Assembly: GCF_023715885.1 (NCBI RefSeq)
Contig: NZ_JAMBOY010000001.1
Coordinates: forward strand, 248,001-312,000
Reading direction: 5' to 3'
DNA length: 64,000 nt
From: Microbacterium hydrocarbonoxydans
Lineage (GTDB): Bacteria; Actinomycetota; Actinomycetes; Actinomycetales; Microbacteriaceae
Under the pieces are notes generated by a model, which saw nothing but the letters and a program-made list of their open reading frames with translations, searched no databases and had not been told where the DNA came from. Positions within the stretch are counted from its first letter, which is position 1. Every line of letters begins with the position of its first letter. Shown piece after piece: positions 44,500-53,264 of the stretch. Made by a program: the position numbers and the translations under genes.

Positions 44500-44955
44500 T
44501 CAGGCGTCCACGTCGCCGCGCCAGGCGCCGGTCTCGGCGCCGCGCTTCTCGATGAACTCCTTGAAGTTCTTGAGGTCCTTCTTCACGGCGTGCGATCCGG
44601 CGCCGACGAGGGAGCCGACCTTCTCGAGCAGGCCTTCCGGCTCCCAGTCGATCTGCACGGTGACGCGCGTCGTCAGGTCCTCGAGCTTGTGGAACGTCAC
44701 GACGCCCGCGTGCTCGGTGTCGCCGCCCGTGCTCTTCCACGCGACGCGCTCGTCGGGGTGCTGCTCGGTGATCTCGGCGTCGAACTCGCGCGTCGCGCCG
44801 CCGACGTTCACCTTCCAGCGATTGTGCGTGTCGTCGATCTGCACGATCGACTCGACCTCGTCGAGGAACTCCGGGAAGCTCTCGAACTGGGTCCACTGGT
44901 TGTAGGCGACGTCGACGGGGACGTGGACGTCGATGGTCTCGATGATCTGCGCCAT
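44500..44955 (-). CDS. SRPBCC-fold protein (polyketide cyclase/dehydrase-like)
   Basis: The 151-residue protein has the START-like pattern: IIETIDVHVPVDVAYNQWTQFESFPEFLDEV in the first 35 residues, then RWKVNVGGATREFDAEI and a long C-terminal helix (AVKKDLKNFKEFIEKRGAETGAW). These bind hydrophobic small molecules; the ligand is unknown. It resembles the cyclase/dehydrase group common in actinobacteria. It is transcribed alone, with a terminator. Confidence 0.85.
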   Translation of the reverse strand: MAQIIETIDVHVPVDVAYNQWTQFESFPEFLDEVESIVQIDDTHNRWKVNVGGATREFDAEITEQHPDERVAWKSTGGDTEHAGVVTFHKLEDLTTRVTVQIDWEPEGLLEKVGSLVGAGSHAVKKDLKNFKEFIEKRGAETGAWRGDVDA

Positions 44956-45095
44956 GTGATGCTCCTCACTGATTCGACTTGAGTTCCGTTGCTCTATTCG
45001 ACGCCCTCACGCCCTCGGATGCGAAGGGGTTGACAGGGTGCGGGGGAAGAGCGCAAGGGGCCGGATGCCGCTGCTGCCGCGAGTAGCGTGGGAGC

Positions 45096-46130
45096 ATGCG
45101 CATCCCCGCCGCGATCCGCGCCTCGAAGCGCTCCCCGCTGCTGCAGGTGGTCAAGTCCGCCGCCGCGACGATCGCGGCCTGGCTGCTCGCGGGATGGGTC
45201 GTGCCCGGGCAGCTGCCCGTCTTCGCCGCGATCGCCGCCCTGCTCGTCGTGCAGCCGAGCATCAACCAGTCGCTGTCGAAGGCCCTCGAACGCAGCATCG
45301 GGGTGATCGTCGGCGTCGTGATCGCGGTCGCCCTCGGTCTGCTGCTGGGCTCCCCCAGCTGGATCGTGCTGCTCGCGATCGTCGTCGCCATGCTCGTGGC
45401 GTGGGTCTTCCGCGCGACGCCGGGCACCGGCAATCAGGTCGCGATCTCGGCGATGCTCGTGCTGGCTCTCGGGTCGACTCCCGACTACGCCCTCGCGCGG
45501 ATCTTCGAGACCCTCATCGGCGTGGCCATCGGCATCGTCGTGAACGCGCTCATCGTTCCGCCGGTGCTCGTCGCCCCCGCCAAGCGAGACCTCGGACTGC
45601 TCGGCGGGGAACTCGCCGCGAGCCTCGACCGCCTCGCCGACGCCCTGCCCGAGCCGCAGTCACCCGCTCAGCTGCAGGAGCTCATGCTCGAGGTCCGACT
45701 GCTGCGACCGATGCGCGATGCGGCCGAGGCATCGATCGCCGCCGGCGAGGAATCGCTGACCCTCAACCCGCGCCGTTCGACGCACCGGGCCGACCTCGCC
45801 GAGATGCGGGCGCTGCTCGACAGGCTCACCCCGATCGTCACGCAGACCATCGGCATGACCCGGGCGTACTTCGACCACTACGACGACTCGATCGGCGAAG
45901 AGCCGGCGGTCGCCGCGATCGCCGATCAGCTGCGGCGGGCAGGGCACGACGTCCGCCTCGCGGTGCAGATCGCCGACGTCGCACGGGAGCCCGAGGCTCT
46001 GACCTCGACGATCCCGGCGCTCACGTCACCCCTCGTCATCCGCCCGCCGTCGTCGGCGCACTGGATCCTCATCGGCTCGCTGATGGAGGACCTGCGCCGC
46101 ATCCGCGGCGAGCTCGTCGACGAGGACTGA
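45096..46130 (+). CDS. FUSC-family membrane protein (aromatic acid exporter-like)
   Basis: The 344-residue protein has about six helices in the first 175 residues (VKSAAATIAAWLLAGWVVPG, AAIAALLVVQPSINQSL, then VGVVIAVALGLLLGSPSW), followed by a soluble helical region. The N-terminal VVQPSIN segment is typical of FUSC/ArAE proteins linked to efflux of aromatic acids. It lies 140 bases from the divergent SRPBCC gene and converges with a tiny acidic gene 7 bases away. Confidence 0.83.
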   Translation: MRIPAAIRASKRSPLLQVVKSAAATIAAWLLAGWVVPGQLPVFAAIAALLVVQPSINQSLSKALERSIGVIVGVVIAVALGLLLGSPSWIVLLAIVVAMLVAWVFRATPGTGNQVAISAMLVLALGSTPDYALARIFETLIGVAIGIVVNALIVPPVLVAPAKRDLGLLGGELAASLDRLADALPEPQSPAQLQELMLEVRLLRPMRDAAEASIAAGEESLTLNPRRSTHRADLAEMRALLDRLTPIVTQTIGMTRAYFDHYDDSIGEEPAVAAIADQLRRAGHDVRLAVQIADVAREPEALTSTIPALTSPLVIRPPSSAHWILIGSLMEDLRRIRGELVDED

Positions 46131-46137
46131 GCGCGGT

Positions 46138-46323
46138 TCAGTCCCGCTCGGCCTCGACGTCGCTGCTGTGCCGACCGTCGTCGTCGCCGTCCGAGGGAAG
46201 CTCTCGGGGCGGGTCGCTCTTGTTGTCCTCGGTGCCGAGGTTGTCGTTCTCCTCCGCCCCGGGTGACGGCTCGGAGCTGATGTCGGTGCGGTCGGTGTCG
46301 ATGCCGTCGTTCTCGGTGCCCAT
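46138..46323 (-). CDS. Small acidic disordered protein
   Basis: The 61-residue product contains mostly Asp, Glu, Ser, Pro and Gly (DTDRTDISSEPSPGAEEND) and no hydrophobic core, so it should be unfolded. GAGAGGA precedes the ATG at a good distance. Similar short acidic proteins are common but unnamed in Microbacteriaceae. Function unknown. It sits between the FUSC gene and the divergent DNA-repair gene. Confidence 0.6.
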   Translation of the reverse strand: MGTENDGIDTDRTDISSEPSPGAEENDNLGTEDNKSDPPRELPSDGDDDGRHSSDVEAERD

Positions 46324-46454
46324 GATCGGTCCTCTCGGTCGGGTCGATGTTCGTGAGACATTATCGGTACCGCCGCGAGAGGGCAGCGGTCTTGACAAGC
46401 CCTGCTGCGCGGCCTCGCGCCCTCCTGCGCGACCTCACGCCCTACCCTGGAAGC

Positions 46455-47123
46455 ATGTCGGAGATGACCGTCGACGCCGCGCTGGCTGAGCTCGCGGCAC
46501 TCGAAGACCCCAAGATGCGCGCAGCGAACGAGAAGCGCGGCGACGACCACGGGATCAATCTCAGTCGGATGCGCGCACTCGCGAAACGCATCAAGACCGA
46601 TCATCCGCTCGCCCTGAAGCTCTGGTCGACGGGGGACACGGCGGCGCGCTTGCTGGCGCTGCTGATCTGCACGCCGCGGTCTTTCACGCCCGACGAGCTC
46701 GACGCGATGCTGCGCCAGACGCAGCCCCCGAAGGTCAACGATTGGTTCGTCAACTACGTCGCGAAGAAGACGCCGCTTGCCGAGGAGATGCGGATGCGGT
46801 GGTTCGACGACGCCGACCCGACGGTGGCCGCGGCGGCGTGGGCGCTGACGACCGTGCGCGTGCAGAAGGATGCCGCAGGGCTCGACCTGCCTCACCTGCT
46901 CGACGTGATCGAACGCGATCTGCGCGACGCCCCCGCGCGCTTGCAGTGGTCTATGAACGAGACGCTCGCGAACATCGGCATCTTCCATCCGGAGCTGCGC
47001 GCCAGGGCGCGTGACATCGGCGAGCGACTCCGGGTGCTCGCCGACTATCCGACCGCTCCGGGGTGCACGTCTCCCTTCGCGCCGATCTGGATAGACGAGA
47101 TCGTGCGGAGGCGCGAGGGCTGA
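46455..47123 (+). CDS. DNA alkylation repair protein (HEAT-like, AlkC/AlkD family)
   Basis: The 222-residue helical-repeat protein resembles alkylpurine glycosylases of the AlkD superfamily: NLSRMRALAKRIKTDHPLALKLWSTGDTAARLLALLI near 33-70, and VNDWFVNYVAKKTPLAEEMRMRWFDDAD near 93-120. These lift alkylated bases from DNA without flipping them. Specific catalytic residues could not be confirmed by eye. It ends 112 bases before deoD, with a class I palindrome in the gap. Confidence 0.78.
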   Translation: MSEMTVDAALAELAALEDPKMRAANEKRGDDHGINLSRMRALAKRIKTDHPLALKLWSTGDTAARLLALLICTPRSFTPDELDAMLRQTQPPKVNDWFVNYVAKKTPLAEEMRMRWFDDADPTVAAAAWALTTVRVQKDAAGLDLPHLLDVIERDLRDAPARLQWSMNETLANIGIFHPELRARARDIGERLRVLADYPTAPGCTSPFAPIWIDEIVRRREG

Positions 47124-47137
47124 GCACCCTCCCCTGC

Positions 47138-47216
47138 CGAGCCACCCCGTTTCGCGCGAGCCACCCCTCTTCTGTGTGGCCGTGAAGGGGTGGGTGGCGC
47201 GGAAAGGGGTGGGTCG
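47138..47216. repeat. 19-nt-pitch palindrome, class I
   Basis: Forward CGAGCCACC at 47138 and 47157 face inverted GGTGGGTGG (47189) and GGTGGGTCG (47208), each pair 19 bases apart, 79 bp in all. The inner inverted word is imperfect. It lies between two co-directional genes (repair protein and deoD). Confidence 0.8.
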
Positions 47217-47235
47217 GCGCGAATACGCTGGACTG

Positions 47236-47949
47236 ATGAGCACGCACATCGCCGCAGAGCCCGGTCAGATCGCCCCCGTCGTCCTCTTTCCCGGCGACCC
47301 GCTGCGGGCGAAGTGGATCGCGGAGACGTTCCTCGAGGACGCCGAGCTGTACTCCGAGACCCGCGGGATGCTGGGATTCACCGGCACCTGGGAGGGGCAC
47401 CGCGTCTCGGTGCAGGGGTCGGGCATGGGCCAGCCGTCGATGGCGATCTACGCGAACGAGCTGTTCTCGGATTACGACGTGCAGACGATCGTGCGCGTCG
47501 GGTCGTGCGGGGCGCTGACCGAGAAGCTCGCGGTGCGCGACATCATCATCGCCAACGGCGCCTGCACGGACTCCGGGATCAACCGGGTGCGTTTCCACGG
47601 CCTGGTCTACGCGCCCGTCGCCGACTTCGGCCTGCTGCGCGCGGCGGTCGAGGCGAGCGAGTCCGAGCAGATCGACTCGGCCGTGCATGTGGGACTGCTC
47701 TTCTCGAGCGACCAGTTCTACAGCACCCGCCCCGAGCTCACGGAGCCCTTCGTGAAGCACGGGGTGCTCGGCGTCGAGATGGAGGCCGCCGGCCTGTACA
47801 CGCTCGCCGCATACTACGAGCGCCGCGCTCTCGCGATCTGCACGGTCTCGGACCACATCGTCACGGGCGAGGAGACCACCGCGCAGGAGCGCGAGCAGAC
47901 GTTCGGCGACATGATCCGCATCGCGCTGCGCGCCGCGACGTCGGTCTGA
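47236..47949 (+). CDS. deoD: Purine-nucleoside phosphorylase, DeoD type
   Basis: The 237-residue enzyme cleaves purine nucleosides with phosphate. It shows FPGDPLRAKWIAETFLEDAELYSETRGMLGFTG in the first 50 residues, the phosphate site GSGMGQPSM near 62, RVGSCGAL near 88, VEMEAAGLY near 180 and the catalytic Asp in TVSDHIVTGE near 204. This matches hexameric DeoD proteins. It would serve nucleoside salvage; the PfkB kinase at 12-13 kb is not obviously linked. Confidence 0.93.
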   Translation: MSTHIAAEPGQIAPVVLFPGDPLRAKWIAETFLEDAELYSETRGMLGFTGTWEGHRVSVQGSGMGQPSMAIYANELFSDYDVQTIVRVGSCGALTEKLAVRDIIIANGACTDSGINRVRFHGLVYAPVADFGLLRAAVEASESEQIDSAVHVGLLFSSDQFYSTRPELTEPFVKHGVLGVEMEAAGLYTLAAYYERRALAICTVSDHIVTGEETTAQEREQTFGDMIRIALRAATSV

Positions 47950-47963
47950 CCTCCCCTCCTCTG

Positions 47964-48032
47964 CGCAGGAGATCTCTCGATATGAAGGACCAGTTCCGGC
48001 ATCCTCTCCTTCGTTGCGTGAGATCTCCTTCG
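47964..48032. repeat. 19-nt-pitch palindrome, class V
   Basis: AGGA cores lie at 47967 (in GCAGGAGATCTC) and 47986 (in GAAGGACCAG). Inverted TCCT cores lie at 48007 (in CTCCTTCG) and 48026 (in GAGATCTCCTTCG). Both steps are 19 bases. The whole element is about 69 bp. Sequence is unrelated to classes I-IV. It lies between deoD and the co-directional helicase gene. Confidence 0.7.
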
Positions 48033-48077
48033 AAACGGTCGGCGCGCGCGTCCGCAGGGGGATGAAAGGATCGGAGG

Positions 48078-50585
48078 ATGCTCCTCGATCCGACGACCTT
48101 GACCGACGGCTCCGACGCGGACGCCGTCTACACGGCGTTCGTCGACTGGGTCGAGTCGACCGGCATCAGCCTCTACCCGGCGCAAGACGAAGCGCTGATC
48201 GAGATCGTCTCGGGCAACAACCTGATCCTCTCGACGCCCACCGGCACCGGCAAGTCGCTCGTCGCGGTCGGCGCGCACTTCGCCGCCCTGGTCACCGGGC
48301 GGCGCTCCTATTACACGGCGCCGATCAAGGCACTCGTGAGCGAGAAGTTCTTCGCGCTCGTCGACGTCTTCGGCGCGGCGAACGTCGGCATGATCACCGG
48401 CGACTCGTCGGTGAACCCCGACGCGCCGATCATCTGCTGCACGGCCGAGATCCTGGCGAACCTCGCCCTTCGCCAGGGGCCGGATGCCGCGGTGCAGCAG
48501 GTCGTGATGGACGAGTTCCACTTCTACGCCGACCCCGACCGCGGCTGGGCGTGGCAGGTGCCGCTGCTCGAGCTGCCGCAGGCGCAGTTCATCCTCATGT
48601 CGGCGACCCTCGGCGACGTCACGCAGCTCGCGTCCGACCTCACCCGGCGCACCGGCCGCGAGACGGCATCCGTCACCGGCGTCGAACGACCGGTTCCGCT
48701 GCACTTCTTCTATGAGACGACGCCGATCCACGAGACGATCGACGACCTGCTGGGCACCGGGCAGGCCCCGATCTACGTCGTCCACTTCTCGCAGGCCTCG
48801 GCGATGGAGCGCGCGCAGGCGCTGTCGAGCACGAAGGTCGCCACCCGCGAGCAGCGCGACGAGATCGCCGCGCTCATCGGGGGATTCCGCTTCACGACGG
48901 CGTTCGGCAAGACGCTCTCGAGATTCCTCAGGGCGGGCATCGGCGTACACCACGCCGGGATGCTGCCGAAGTACCGCCGCCTCGTGGAACAGCTCGCGCA
49001 GCGCGGTCTGCTGCGCGTGATCTGCGGCACCGACACCCTCGGCGTCGGCATCAACGTGCCGATCCGCACCGTGCTGCTCACGGCCTTGACGAAGTTCGAC
49101 GGCACTCGGATGCGGCAGCTCAACGCGCGCGAGTTCCACCAGATCGCGGGGCGCGCCGGTCGCGCCGGATACGACACGGCCGGCACCGTCGTCGCTCAGG
49201 CACCCGAGCACGAGACCGAGAACATCGCAGCCGTCAAGAAGGCCGGCGACGACCCCAAGAAGAAGCGCAAGATCATCCGCAAGAAGGCACCGGACGGATT
49301 CGTGTCGTGGGGCGAGCCGTCGTTCCGCAAGCTGATCGATGCGGAGCCCGAGACGCTGACCTCGCACATGCAGATCACGAGCGCCATGATGCTGAACGTG
49401 ATCGCCCGCGGCGGCGACGTCTTCGAGAACATGCGCGCGCTGGTGTACGACAACCACGAACCGCGGACGAGGCAGCGCGAGCTCGCTCGGCGCGCGATCG
49501 GCATCTATCGCACCCTCCTCGAGTCCGGGGTCGTGGAGCGGACGGATGCCGGCGACATCCGCCTCACGGTCGACCTGCAGCCGAACTTCGCCCTCAACCA
49601 GCCGCTCTCCCCGTTCGCCCTCGCGGCGTTCGAACTGCTCGACCCCGACCCCGCCGCGGGCACGGGGACCGGCTCGTACGCACTCGACATGATCTCGATC
49701 GTCGAGGCGACCCTCGACGACCCGCGGGCCGTGTTGAGCCAGCAGGAGTTCCTCGCCCGCGGCGACGCAGTGGCCGCGATGAAGCGCGAGGGCATCGAGT
49801 ACGAGGAGCGGATGGAGCTGCTGGAAGAGATCACGTATCCGAAGCCGTTGGACGAACTCCTGACGGCGGCTTTCGAGACGTACAGCTCCGCGCAGCCGTG
49901 GATCCGCGACTTCGAACTGCATCCGAAGTCCGTCGTGCGCGACATGTACGAGCGAGCCATGTCGTTCGGCGAGTACGTCGCCGAGTACAAGATCGCCCGG
50001 TCCGAGGGAGTCGTGCTGCGCTACCTCTCCGACGCCTACCGCGCCGCCTCGCAGACCATTCCCGAGGAGCTCAAAGACGAGGATCTGCGCGACCTGATCG
50101 AATGGCTGGGCGAGCTGGTGCGCCAGGTCGACTCCAGCCTGCTCGACGAGTGGGAGGAGCTCGTGGCCGGTGTGCCGCAGGACCACGACGACGAGCCCAT
50201 CGTACCGCCCGCGCCGAAGCGCCTGACCGCGAATGTGCGCGCCTTCCGCATCCTCGTGCGCAACGAGCTGTTCCGTCGAGTGCAGCTCGCGGCCCGCGAG
50301 GACGTCGCCGCACTCGGCGAGCTCGACCCCGGCTTCGGCGCCGACGCGTGGTCGGACGCCCTCGACGGGTACTTCGCCGATCACGACGAGATCCTCACCG
50401 GGCCGAACGCGCGCAGCTCTCAGCTGCTCCTCCTCACCGAGGGCGCGACCGAGTGGACCGTGCGTCAGATCGTCGACGACCCGGCGGGCGATCACGACTG
50501 GGGCATCTCGGCGACCGTCGACCTCGCCGCCTCCGACCAGGAGGGCGCGGCCGTCGTCACCGTGACGGCCGTCGACCGCCTGTGA
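48078..50585 (+). CDS. DEAD/DEAH-box helicase with DUF3516 domain (Ski2-like)
   Basis: The 835-residue superfamily II helicase has Walker A STPTGTGKS near residue 54, motif II VMDEFHFY near 150, SATLGD near 175, and motifs V and VI in GTDTLGVGINVP near 318 and QIAGRAGRAGYD near 355. A basic linker (KKKRKIIRKKAPDG) follows near 395, and the C-terminal part (about 410-835) is the actinobacterial DUF3516 region. It probably unwinds RNA or DNA using ATP; the target is unknown. Confidence 0.92.
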   Translation: MLLDPTTLTDGSDADAVYTAFVDWVESTGISLYPAQDEALIEIVSGNNLILSTPTGTGKSLVAVGAHFAALVTGRRSYYTAPIKALVSEKFFALVDVFGAANVGMITGDSSVNPDAPIICCTAEILANLALRQGPDAAVQQVVMDEFHFYADPDRGWAWQVPLLELPQAQFILMSATLGDVTQLASDLTRRTGRETASVTGVERPVPLHFFYETTPIHETIDDLLGTGQAPIYVVHFSQASAMERAQALSSTKVATREQRDEIAALIGGFRFTTAFGKTLSRFLRAGIGVHHAGMLPKYRRLVEQLAQRGLLRVICGTDTLGVGINVPIRTVLLTALTKFDGTRMRQLNAREFHQIAGRAGRAGYDTAGTVVAQAPEHETENIAAVKKAGDDPKKKRKIIRKKAPDGFVSWGEPSFRKLIDAEPETLTSHMQITSAMMLNVIARGGDVFENMRALVYDNHEPRTRQRELARRAIGIYRTLLESGVVERTDAGDIRLTVDLQPNFALNQPLSPFALAAFELLDPDPAAGTGTGSYALDMISIVEATLDDPRAVLSQQEFLARGDAVAAMKREGIEYEERMELLEEITYPKPLDELLTAAFETYSSAQPWIRDFELHPKSVVRDMYERAMSFGEYVAEYKIARSEGVVLRYLSDAYRAASQTIPEELKDEDLRDLIEWLGELVRQVDSSLLDEWEELVAGVPQDHDDEPIVPPAPKRLTANVRAFRILVRNELFRRVQLAAREDVAALGELDPGFGADAWSDALDGYFADHDEILTGPNARSSQLLLLTEGATEWTVRQIVDDPAGDHDWGISATVDLAASDQEGAAVVTVTAVDRL

Positions 50586-50591
50586 TTTCGC

Positions 50592-50638
50592 TTTACAACT
50601 TTGACGAATCGCCGTAGGCTCATGTGACAACTTTTACG
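50592..50638 (+). promoter_or_regulatory. Promoter and direct-repeat operator of the RES toxin-antitoxin pair
   Basis: TTTACA (50592-50597) and TAGGCT (50615-50620), 17 bases apart, lie in AT-rich DNA right after the helicase stop. ACAACTTTGACG (50595-50606) and ACAACTTTTACG (50627-50638) repeat with 32-base spacing, three helical turns, and flank the promoter. Such repeats are what an autoregulating antitoxin would bind. The antitoxin ATG is at 50647. Confidence 0.65.
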
Positions 50639-50646
50639 GAGGATCT

Positions 50647-51306
50647 ATGGCTACCGAGCCTCGGTCCGCGGATGCCCGTCGTGTCGTGCCGAGCACGGCA
50701 TCACCCGCAGAAGCGGCTGCCAGAGTGATCATCCGGCGCGCGCGCCTCGGCGGCACGAGCGGGTCCGGGAACGACATCGAGGTGGAAGTCGACGGGTTCG
50801 CCGTATCTCCCTTCAAAGCCGACCTGATCGCGCAGATCAGCGGTGCGCTCCTGGCCGTTCCGGACGATCAGCTCCGCCGCGACTCGGAGGAGTCGGCAGA
50901 GGAGGCAGCGGACCGTTTCATCGCGTCCAGACGCGTGCGCAATGAGTGGGACGAAACGATCGGCCCGTTCTACGAGACCGGTGCTCTGGTGCGATGGTTG
51001 AAGAAGAAGCACCGGATGAACGTTCAGCATCAGATCGACCGCAGGGAGATCCTCGCGGTGAAGAGCGGCCGTACGCTCCTGTACCCGACCTTTCAGTTCG
51101 ATCCGTCCGGACAGCCTCTCCCCGGCCTCCCTCGGGTGCTCGCTGTGCTCGGGCAGTACATCACGGACCCGTGGGACCAGGCGCTCTGGCTGAATTCTCC
51201 GGTCGACGGCGGCGACGGGTCGACAGCGGCGACGGAGCTGCGGGCGGGGCGCGTCGACGATGTCGTCCGTATGGCGCAGGAGGACGTTGCCCGGTGGTCG
51301 CTGTGA
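50647..51306 (+). CDS. Antitoxin, MbcA/ParS/Xre type
   Basis: The 219-residue protein ends with a region like the toxin-binding domain of the RES/Xre systems: GLPRVLAVLGQYITDPWDQALWLNSPVDGGDGSTAATELRAGRVDDVVRMAQ near 165-212. The middle part (near 105-130) contains a probable helix-turn-helix (ALVRWLKKKHRMNVQHQIDRREILAV). The N-terminal ~75 residues are variable. It should neutralise the following toxin and repress the operon. The toxin gene start lies within its last codons, which ensures coupled translation. Confidence 0.82.
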   Translation: MATEPRSADARRVVPSTASPAEAAARVIIRRARLGGTSGSGNDIEVEVDGFAVSPFKADLIAQISGALLAVPDDQLRRDSEESAEEAADRFIASRRVRNEWDETIGPFYETGALVRWLKKKHRMNVQHQIDRREILAVKSGRTLLYPTFQFDPSGQPLPGLPRVLAVLGQYITDPWDQALWLNSPVDGGDGSTAATELRAGRVDDVVRMAQEDVARWSL

Positions 51307-51959
51307 CGGCGGCATCCGACGACCCGCTCGACGATCGCGCTCGACTCGCTCAGCGCGCGCCCGGTCCCGACATCGATCTGAGCGGCTTCCCCGAGAGCAC
51401 TCTCTCCGGGACCGGGGCACTGTACCGCGCGCACGGCGTCCGCAACGATCCGTGGTGGTTCACGAGCGCGGGTTCGGGAAGATTCGATCTGTCCGCGCCT
51501 CGCGGGACCTGCTACGCCGCGGACGGCACCGCCGTGGCCGTCCGCGAGAGACTCGGCCGCCACTACGCCGGCGGGGGAGTCGCGCCCGCCGGCCTCGTCG
51601 ATGACACCGTCGTGACGGAGGTCACTCCGCGAGCGGGTCGCGCGGCTGAGCTCGAGCATCCGGATGTCGCTGACTACCCCGTGACCGGCGAGCTCACGAC
51701 CATGTCCGATTACGGCATCCCTCAAGCGTGGGCCGCGGCGTTCGACGAGGCGGGATTCGACGCGATCCACTACCGCGGGCGACTGTCGCATTCGTACGGG
51801 GTGTGCTGCTGGGCGCTGTTCGACGACGCAGGAGCGAAGGCGTATCCGACGGGCGCGACGATCGGGGGTCGCGATGCCTGCGCGGTGGCCGGGATCCGGG
51901 TCATGCCTCCCCCGCCGACCGACGCGACCACGCTGAGCGTCGTCACCCCGCCAGGGTGA
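51294..51959 (+). CDS. RES-domain toxin (NAD+-degrading)
   Basis: The 221-residue protein carries the RES catalytic residues in order: Arg45 in GALYRAHG, Tyr74 in GTCYAADG, Glu85 in AVRERLG and a Ser in YRGRLSHSYG near 165. RES toxins such as MbcT remove NAD+ by phosphorolysis or hydrolysis and halt growth. Start GTG 51294 has AGGAGG ten bases upstream. GTG 51303 would give a GTGA overlap and is also possible. It immediately follows its antitoxin. Confidence 0.85.
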   Translation: MVAVTAASDDPLDDRARLAQRAPGPDIDLSGFPESTLSGTGALYRAHGVRNDPWWFTSAGSGRFDLSAPRGTCYAADGTAVAVRERLGRHYAGGGVAPAGLVDDTVVTEVTPRAGRAAELEHPDVADYPVTGELTTMSDYGIPQAWAAAFDEAGFDAIHYRGRLSHSYGVCCWALFDDAGAKAYPTGATIGGRDACAVAGIRVMPPPPTDATTLSVVTPPG

Positions 51960-51965
51960 CGACGC

Positions 51966-53264
51966 TCAGCAGAAGGACTCGACGCCGCCCCATCCGCCGA
52001 GCCAGGCCTCGACCCGCGGATCGGGTCGCAGCGCGAGGATGCCGTCGACCGGCATCTTCTCGGTCTCGAACCCGCCCTCGGCACCCCAGCGCGCTGCGCG
52101 CCGCGTCGCGCGACGGGAGCGCAGAGACCCGAGCGACGAGCCGTCCTCGTCGAGGAGGTCGACCGAGCCGACGCGCCCCGAGCCCAGACGCGTGACGAGA
52201 TCCACGACCCACGCGGGGTCCAGGACGACGACGGGGCGAGGCATCTCCCAGACGACACGGGCGTCGACGTCTCCCGCCGACACGGTCACGCGAGGATCCT
52301 CGACGAGCTCGGCGGGCACCTGTTCCACCACCAGCCTCGCGCGAGGGAACGCCGCGAACAGCGAATCCGCGGTGATGAACAGCGCGGCGGCCGAGTGCTC
52401 GCCGGGCAGGCGTACGACGAGATCGGCGTCTCCCGGCCACAGCGCGCGCGGCGCGGAGCCGGGCACGGGGATCGACGACTGCAGCCGCAGGGTCTGGGCG
52501 TTGGCGCGGTCCATCCCCGACCCGTCGCGGTCGGCCCACTCGGGACCGTCGTGCCAGGCCACGGCGTCCGGCACGTGCGCGAGCACCGCGCCCGCCTGCC
52601 ACATGCGGTGCGCCCACTCCCAGTCCTCGCCGCCGTACGTCGTGAACGTCTCGTCGAATCCCCCGACCTCGTCGAACATGCGCCGCGAGCAGCCCATGAC
52701 CGCGCCGATCACGAATCGGTACGAGCGGTCGTCGGCATCCAGCAGGTCGCGGCTCCGCGCATACTCCTCGGCCAGCCACCCTGGTTCTGCCAGCTCGCGG
52801 CCTGCGGCGGCTTTCACGACCGGGGTATCCGGCGCGATACCCGTGAAGTCTGCGTGACGACGACGCCCGACCACGACCGCCTCGGGCAGCAGAGCCGGCA
52901 GCCGCGTGAGCGCGCGCACGTATCCGGGTTCCGGCGACGTGTCGGCATCGAGGAAGCACAGCACATCCCCGCTGCTGGCCCGGACGCCGAGATTGCGCAC
53001 GGCGGCGAGCCGGAATCCGCGATCCTCCTGCCGGACGAGGGTCACGCCATCGGGCACGTCGACATCGCCGGGCGAGCCGTCATCCGCCACCACGATCTCG
53101 AGCAGCTCGCGCGGATAGTCCTGGGCGGCGAGCGCCTGCAGAGTGCGGGCGAGCTCGCCGCGCTGGTCGTAGTGCGAGATGATCACCGAGACGCGCGGCA
53201 GCGGTTCGGGCACGACGCCGTCCACGGCATCCCACCCGTTGCCGACGACCCACGATGCCGTCAC
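51966..53264 (-). CDS. Glycosyltransferase family 2
   Basis: The 432-residue cytoplasmic protein has a GT-A domain: PLPRVSVIISHYDQRGELARTLQAL near 22-45, VVADDGSPG near 65, and FLDADTSPEP near 110 with the Asp-X-Asp metal site. A conserved galactosyltransferase-like ED motif appears in TYGGEDWEWAHRM near 220. The C-terminal 170 residues are an extra domain with no clear family. It is the third gene of an operon with a GT-B enzyme and WcbI, overlapping by GTGA. No membrane helix. Confidence 0.88.
   Translation of the reverse strand: MTASWVVGNGWDAVDGVVPEPLPRVSVIISHYDQRGELARTLQALAAQDYPRELLEIVVADDGSPGDVDVPDGVTLVRQEDRGFRLAAVRNLGVRASSGDVLCFLDADTSPEPGYVRALTRLPALLPEAVVVGRRRHADFTGIAPDTPVVKAAAGRELAEPGWLAEEYARSRDLLDADDRSYRFVIGAVMGCSRRMFDEVGGFDETFTTYGGEDWEWAHRMWQAGAVLAHVPDAVAWHDGPEWADRDGSGMDRANAQTLRLQSSIPVPGSAPRALWPGDADLVVRLPGEHSAAALFITADSLFAAFPRARLVVEQVPAELVEDPRVTVSAGDVDARVVWEMPRPVVVLDPAWVVDLVTRLGSGRVGSVDLLDEDGSSLGSLRSRRATRRAARWGAEGGFETEKMPVDGILALRPDPRVEAWLGGWGGVESFC

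Noticed and set aside
47814..50630. A 938-codon minus-strand open frame opposite the helicase
   Set aside because: Low-complexity Arg/Asp/Leu/Val sequence with no motif, fully antisense to a clear DUF3516 helicase.
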